Shown here piece by piece: positions 6,383-9,400 of a DNA stretch of 9,400 bases. The notes below the pieces were generated by a model. The model did no database searches, was not told the origin of the DNA, and saw only the letters and a program-made list of their open reading frames with translations. The stretch spans positions 1 to 9,400 of the forward strand of contig JALTID010000150.1 of NCBI GenBank assembly GCA_027004335.1, in the 5' to 3' direction. Source of the stretch: JALTID01 sp027004335 [NCBI: bacterium]. Lineage in GTDB: Bacteria > JALSQH01. Positions within the stretch are counted from its first letter, which is position 1, and each line of letters opens with the position of its first letter. Both the position numbers and the translations under genes were made by a program.

Positions 6383-9052
6383 ATGAGGAAATTATCTCTT
6401 ATTCTTTTTGTGATTCTTTTTACTTTTGGTTGTACAAGTAATGAAAATAAATGGTTCCAGCCGGGGGGATTTCCCACAGAAAAAGGTACCGAATTCATCA
6501 TTTCTGCCAATTTTCCATACTATTCTTTAACTCCGGATCCTGATGTAGGATCAAGTAGCTATCGCTACTGGGAGGATGTGCTTTTCCAGATAAAGGCCGC
6601 CGGCTTTAACGGGATATACCTAAGATTACCATGGGAAATCCATGAAGAAACACCGGGGGAAATTGATTTTACTTCTGAAAATAAAAACCTGCGAATGCTC
6701 CTTCTGCTATCCACCTCTTTGAACTTGAAGATTCTTGTAAATATTGCACCTCAAAGCATAAAAGAATTTAATGGTGGAGGAATACCTCTCTGGGCAAGGA
6801 GATTCCTGACTTACCTCCCATCAACATCGCCAGACCATCTTATTGCACTCAGAACCACGGATTATGAATTCTTGGATATTTTTTCCCTATACTTGCTGTC
6901 ATTTACCACCATTTCTTTCCCTTACTTATGGGCCCCGGAGCTGAAAAACAACCCTGTAATACTTCTCAACATAGAAACTTCCCCGGAAGAACTGGATTCT
7001 ATATGGTATGAGACAAGCAATTTCCTTAGCATCACTCCCCCCTCATCCACAAGCTATCTGGATCAGGAAAAAGAAATAGTAAAGAAGGGGAAAACAAGTG
7101 TACCTATTTTTGTTACCGATTCACCTGAATATCTTTCTGGATCATGGGGCAATATTCTCTTCAAAGGGGAAAAGGTTTATATCAACCAAAAAAACTTCAA
7201 TGAAAAAACTCTGGAGGGGAAGCAGTTCAAATTTCTTCATCTCCTCACAGAAAACGACCCATACGAAATTCTTAACGGCTATGTAAGTGGGGGTTCAGGA
7301 GTTATCCTACAAAATTTTTCCACCGTTACCTTCCCCAACGACTGGCAAGGATGGGAATATTCTTCAGCTTCATCAACACTTACCATGACTTCTCCACTTA
7401 AAAGAGGAGAACTTTCTCCTTTTTCTCCACTTACTGTAACTGGTGCAGAAATCAGGTTAATAAATAAGTGGCTTTTGAATGGATATTTTCCCAGAAGATG
7501 TAGGTACATAAATTGGAGCACAAAATTCAGTGGTAAGAACTGCCCGACCTGGAGCTGGTTAAACTTTTCCTCTAAGATTACAGGAAGTTTAATAAGAAAA
7601 TGGCAATGCAAAGACAGCAATATGGAAGTGGATTATTCTGATGAGAATCGGACACCTTCTATAAAAATAACAGGAGAAAGCTTCCCTTCTGTCTCCCTGC
7701 GGAATTGCCAGATACTTTATGCGGGAAGAGATAAGAAACTTTTCTTCCTTCTCCTTGAAAAAAATGAAAAATGTGAAATAATATCTCAGGCAAAACAGGA
7801 ATCAGTCCCCCATGAATCCACATACAACTCTGATGAAATTTATTCCAACTTCAATGACATCACCTATATAAAAATAGCCTCACCAAGTTTCAGGGGAAAA
7901 GTCCTTTTAATTTTTGTTCCCCAAAACCTCCTCCCCTACACTGATATTGATAAGGATTTTTTATTTTCTGGAAGTTCCTATCAGATCATAGATGGAGATG
8001 AAGCAGAAGTAGAAACTAACAAGAGTTTTCGGGTAATCAAGGTAGAATCTCCCTATCCAGAGGTAATAACCTATTCTCAAGTTTTCACTATGTCAGAGTA
8101 TACAACCAGTGTGTCCCAAGCCCTCTATATGAAAGAAGAACCTTTTGAACATGACCTCATTCAAAGCAAAGAAGGTTGTATTGAAGGAGAAGCTTTCCAT
8201 AACTATTTTACATCTCCACCATATAACTATACCTCAGGAATTTACCTTGTTTCCATTCCTTTTACAACTTCTATGGGAGGGAATGGATATCTTTTACTTC
8301 CAAGAGCAGAAGGAATTTTCGCCATATTCCTGAATGGCAACTATCTTGGTACCCGTATGACTTACGGGAATGATATTATACTCCCCTTTGCCAAAAATCA
8401 AATTAAAACCTACTCAACTAATCGTCTTAATATCCTTGCCCTTCCATCTCCCGCTTTTCCGATGCTTCAACCATCTTTTCTCAGTGATAAAACTGCTGAT
8501 ATACTAAAAGAAGAAGGAAAAAATCCTTCTCTTTTCACATTGTTTAATTTCTATCACAGAGCCGGATTTATGGGACAGGGTTTTATAGTAATTGATAATC
8601 AGAAAGCCACTATCAAAAGTGAATGGTGTTTCTTTCCAGGATTATGGGGAGAGAGAAACAAAGTTTATGAAGAAATATCCAGCGGCTGGGAGGAAAAAAC
8701 TCTACCTATAAAAGTTCAACCTGGCAAAGTTGTATGGGTCAAGAAAATCATTCCTCTTCCATCATATGATCTTGATAATTCACTCTACACTATCAAAGTA
8801 AAAGTGGAGGGGAAAAATATTTTTGCCAGAGTCTACTATAATGATAATGTTGCAGGAAACCTGTTTCTTCCTTCTCCTCATTTTATGCCATTGAATTTAA
8901 CCTCCACGAAAAATTCCTTTCTTTTATATCCACAAAAAAATGATCACTTTTCCCTCACCATTGCAATCTTTGCATATTCACCTGGAGAAATTGATAAAAT
9001 AAAAATAACCTTTTCCAAACCGGAGATAAAAAAGTGGATTTCTCTTCCCTGA
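6383..9052 (+). CDS. Large lipoprotein with a diverged GH35 (beta-galactosidase-like) fold
   Basis: 889 residues. A lipoprotein signal (MRKLSLILFVILFTFGC) puts the lipid-modified cysteine at 17, with Thr at +2, consistent with outer-membrane anchoring. Residues ~36-365 resemble the glycoside hydrolase family 35 barrel: IISANFPYYSLTP (39-51) at the usual SGxxHYxR site, YWEDVLFQIKAAGFNGIYL (62-80), LPWEIHEETPGEIDF (82-96) matching WNxHExxPGxFDF, VILLNIETS (192-200) at the usual QVENE strand, VTDSPEYLSGSWG (244-256) at the nucleophile strand, and SPLKRGELS (337-345) at the conserved APLxExGxxT. In my hand alignment the acid/base glutamate is Ser200 and the nucleophile glutamate is Asp246, so catalysis is doubtful. 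The remaining ~500 residues look like beta-sandwich domains (~370-560, ~600-690, ~730-880), one with GIFAIFLNGNYLG (644-656), typical of jelly-roll modules. ATG 6383 has no clear Shine-Dalgarno site. The GH35 link is good; the function, binding or enzymatic, is uncertain. Confidence 0.82.
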   Translation: MRKLSLILFVILFTFGCTSNENKWFQPGGFPTEKGTEFIISANFPYYSLTPDPDVGSSSYRYWEDVLFQIKAAGFNGIYLRLPWEIHEETPGEIDFTSENKNLRMLLLLSTSLNLKILVNIAPQSIKEFNGGGIPLWARRFLTYLPSTSPDHLIALRTTDYEFLDIFSLYLLSFTTISFPYLWAPELKNNPVILLNIETSPEELDSIWYETSNFLSITPPSSTSYLDQEKEIVKKGKTSVPIFVTDSPEYLSGSWGNILFKGEKVYINQKNFNEKTLEGKQFKFLHLLTENDPYEILNGYVSGGSGVILQNFSTVTFPNDWQGWEYSSASSTLTMTSPLKRGELSPFSPLTVTGAEIRLINKWLLNGYFPRRCRYINWSTKFSGKNCPTWSWLNFSSKITGSLIRKWQCKDSNMEVDYSDENRTPSIKITGESFPSVSLRNCQILYAGRDKKLFFLLLEKNEKCEIISQAKQESVPHESTYNSDEIYSNFNDITYIKIASPSFRGKVLLIFVPQNLLPYTDIDKDFLFSGSSYQIIDGDEAEVETNKSFRVIKVESPYPEVITYSQVFTMSEYTTSVSQALYMKEEPFEHDLIQSKEGCIEGEAFHNYFTSPPYNYTSGIYLVSIPFTTSMGGNGYLLLPRAEGIFAIFLNGNYLGTRMTYGNDIILPFAKNQIKTYSTNRLNILALPSPAFPMLQPSFLSDKTADILKEEGKNPSLFTLFNFYHRAGFMGQGFIVIDNQKATIKSEWCFFPGLWGERNKVYEEISSGWEEKTLPIKVQPGKVVWVKKIIPLPSYDLDNSLYTIKVKVEGKNIFARVYYNDNVAGNLFLPSPHFMPLNLTSTKNSFLLYPQKNDHFSLTIAIFAYSPGEIDKIKITFSKPEIKKWISLP
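9022..9025 (+). promoter_or_regulatory. Ribosome binding site that decides the HD-protein start
   Basis: GGAG lies eight bases before GTG 9034 and inside the last codons of the lipoprotein gene. No in-frame ATG is seen until codon 80 of the HD protein (9271), well inside the conserved domain, so this site supports the overlapping GTG start. Confidence 0.6.
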
Positions 9053-9400
9053 GAAAGATTTTTAAAAAAGAAGAAAAAAAAGAAAGAAAAGAACCCATAA
9101 GACTTTCCTTTGCCTTTGCAATTGCACAGGCAATTGACTTAGCAGAGGAACAGCCTCTCAGTCATGGAATAAAATTAACATTCCTTACCCTTTCAGCGGC
9201 AGAAAGACTTTTATTGCCTGAAGAGGAAATCCTCTCAACATTTTACACATCAATCTTCCACGATGCTGGAATGATCCCTCTGAAAAAAGAAATTTATTTT
9301 ATGGACCAGACCCATAAGATATATTCCTACCTTAATATCCATAAGGAAGAAGGATTTGCAAACTTCAGGCATTTTCTTGAAGCAATTTTAGATTCTGAGA
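9034..9400 (+). CDS. HD-domain phosphohydrolase, possibly HD-GYP-like (N-terminal part)
   Basis: The gene starts at GTG 9034, overlaps the lipoprotein gene by 19 bp, and runs off the right edge after 122 visible residues. A short basic and acidic N-terminus (MDFSSLRKIFKKEEKKERKE) precedes a helical domain. AIDLAEEQPLSHGIKLTFL (33-51) carries a first histidine, His44. A helix follows with LSAAERLLLPEEEI (53-66). SIFHDAGMIP (73-82) then contains the HD pair, His76-Asp77. The spacing and wording resemble HD-GYP and related metal-dependent phosphohydrolases, many of which cut cyclic di-nucleotides. Later metal ligands and any GYP motif would lie beyond the window, so the subfamily is not proven. 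There is no signal peptide or membrane segment in the visible part, so it is probably cytoplasmic. The overlap and the GGAG site inside the preceding gene indicate translational coupling and membership of the fbp operon. An alternative is a non-signalling HD hydrolase. Confidence 0.75.
   Translation, partial: MDFSSLRKIFKKEEKKERKEPIRLSFAFAIAQAIDLAEEQPLSHGIKLTFLTLSAAERLLLPEEEILSTFYTSIFHDAGMIPLKKEIYFMDQTHKIYSYLNIHKEEGFANFRHFLEAILDSE

Noticed and set aside
7279-7620. A 113-codon open frame on the minus strand
   Set aside because: It lies wholly inside the lipoprotein gene, has no recognisable domain, and the plus-strand frame there has a GH35-like sequence.
9053-9093. T/A-rich run after the lipoprotein stop as a terminator
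   Set aside because: It has no stem, and it is in-frame coding sequence of the HD gene with its own GGAG site.
1-9400. CRISPR arrays, tRNA or rRNA genes, insertion sequences, phage or toxin-antitoxin genes
   Set aside because: No regular spaced repeats, no tRNA-like folds, no transposase or integrase motifs and no terminal inverted repeats were found by reading both strands.

Overview
The window is AT-rich, gene-dense bacterial DNA carrying seven genes: five complete and supported by family motifs or a signal peptide, plus a gene tail at the left edge and a gene head at the right edge. The organism looks like a Gram-negative bacterium. It has sigma70-type promoters and Shine-Dalgarno sites, a lipobox protein whose +2 residue fits outer-membrane sorting, and an exported protein rich in beta strands. 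Class I fructose-1,6-bisphosphatase, GGxVTG-type patatin and HD-domain genes suggest a deltaproteobacteria-like or related deep lineage. The phylum cannot be fixed from the sequence alone.

Layout. (1) Positions 3-131 hold the end of a gene with a C-terminal membrane anchor. A CLC-family anion channel/transporter with two CBS domains follows on the same strand (206-1909, N-terminus probably longer). (2) A minus-strand block is read leftwards: an exported, probably beta-barrel protein of unknown function (3914 to 3054), then a 175-bp gap with a hairpin and a good sigma70 promoter, then a diacylglycerol-kinase-family lipid kinase (2878 to 1910). The kinase gene is convergent with the CLC gene, and the two stop codons touch. 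(3) A short divergent promoter region (about 3915-3981) has a near-consensus promoter whose -10 lies in a 14-bp palindrome. (4) A plus-strand operon runs to the right edge: fbp, a patatin-like phospholipase, an 889-residue lipoprotein resembling GH35 beta-galactosidase, and the start of an HD-domain phosphohydrolase whose GTG start overlaps the lipoprotein gene by 19 bp.

Working together. The shared theme appears to be envelope and lipid physiology: a lipid kinase, a phospholipase, an exported barrel-like protein and a surface or periplasmic lipoprotein with a glycosidase fold, plus a gluconeogenic enzyme and a possible signalling phosphohydrolase. That link is an inference from gene order. 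The most notable protein is the GH35-like lipoprotein: its fold signatures are readable, but the usual acid/base glutamate appears to be serine and the nucleophile position aspartate, so it may bind sugars without cleaving them. I see no CRISPR array, RNA gene, insertion sequence or defence system.
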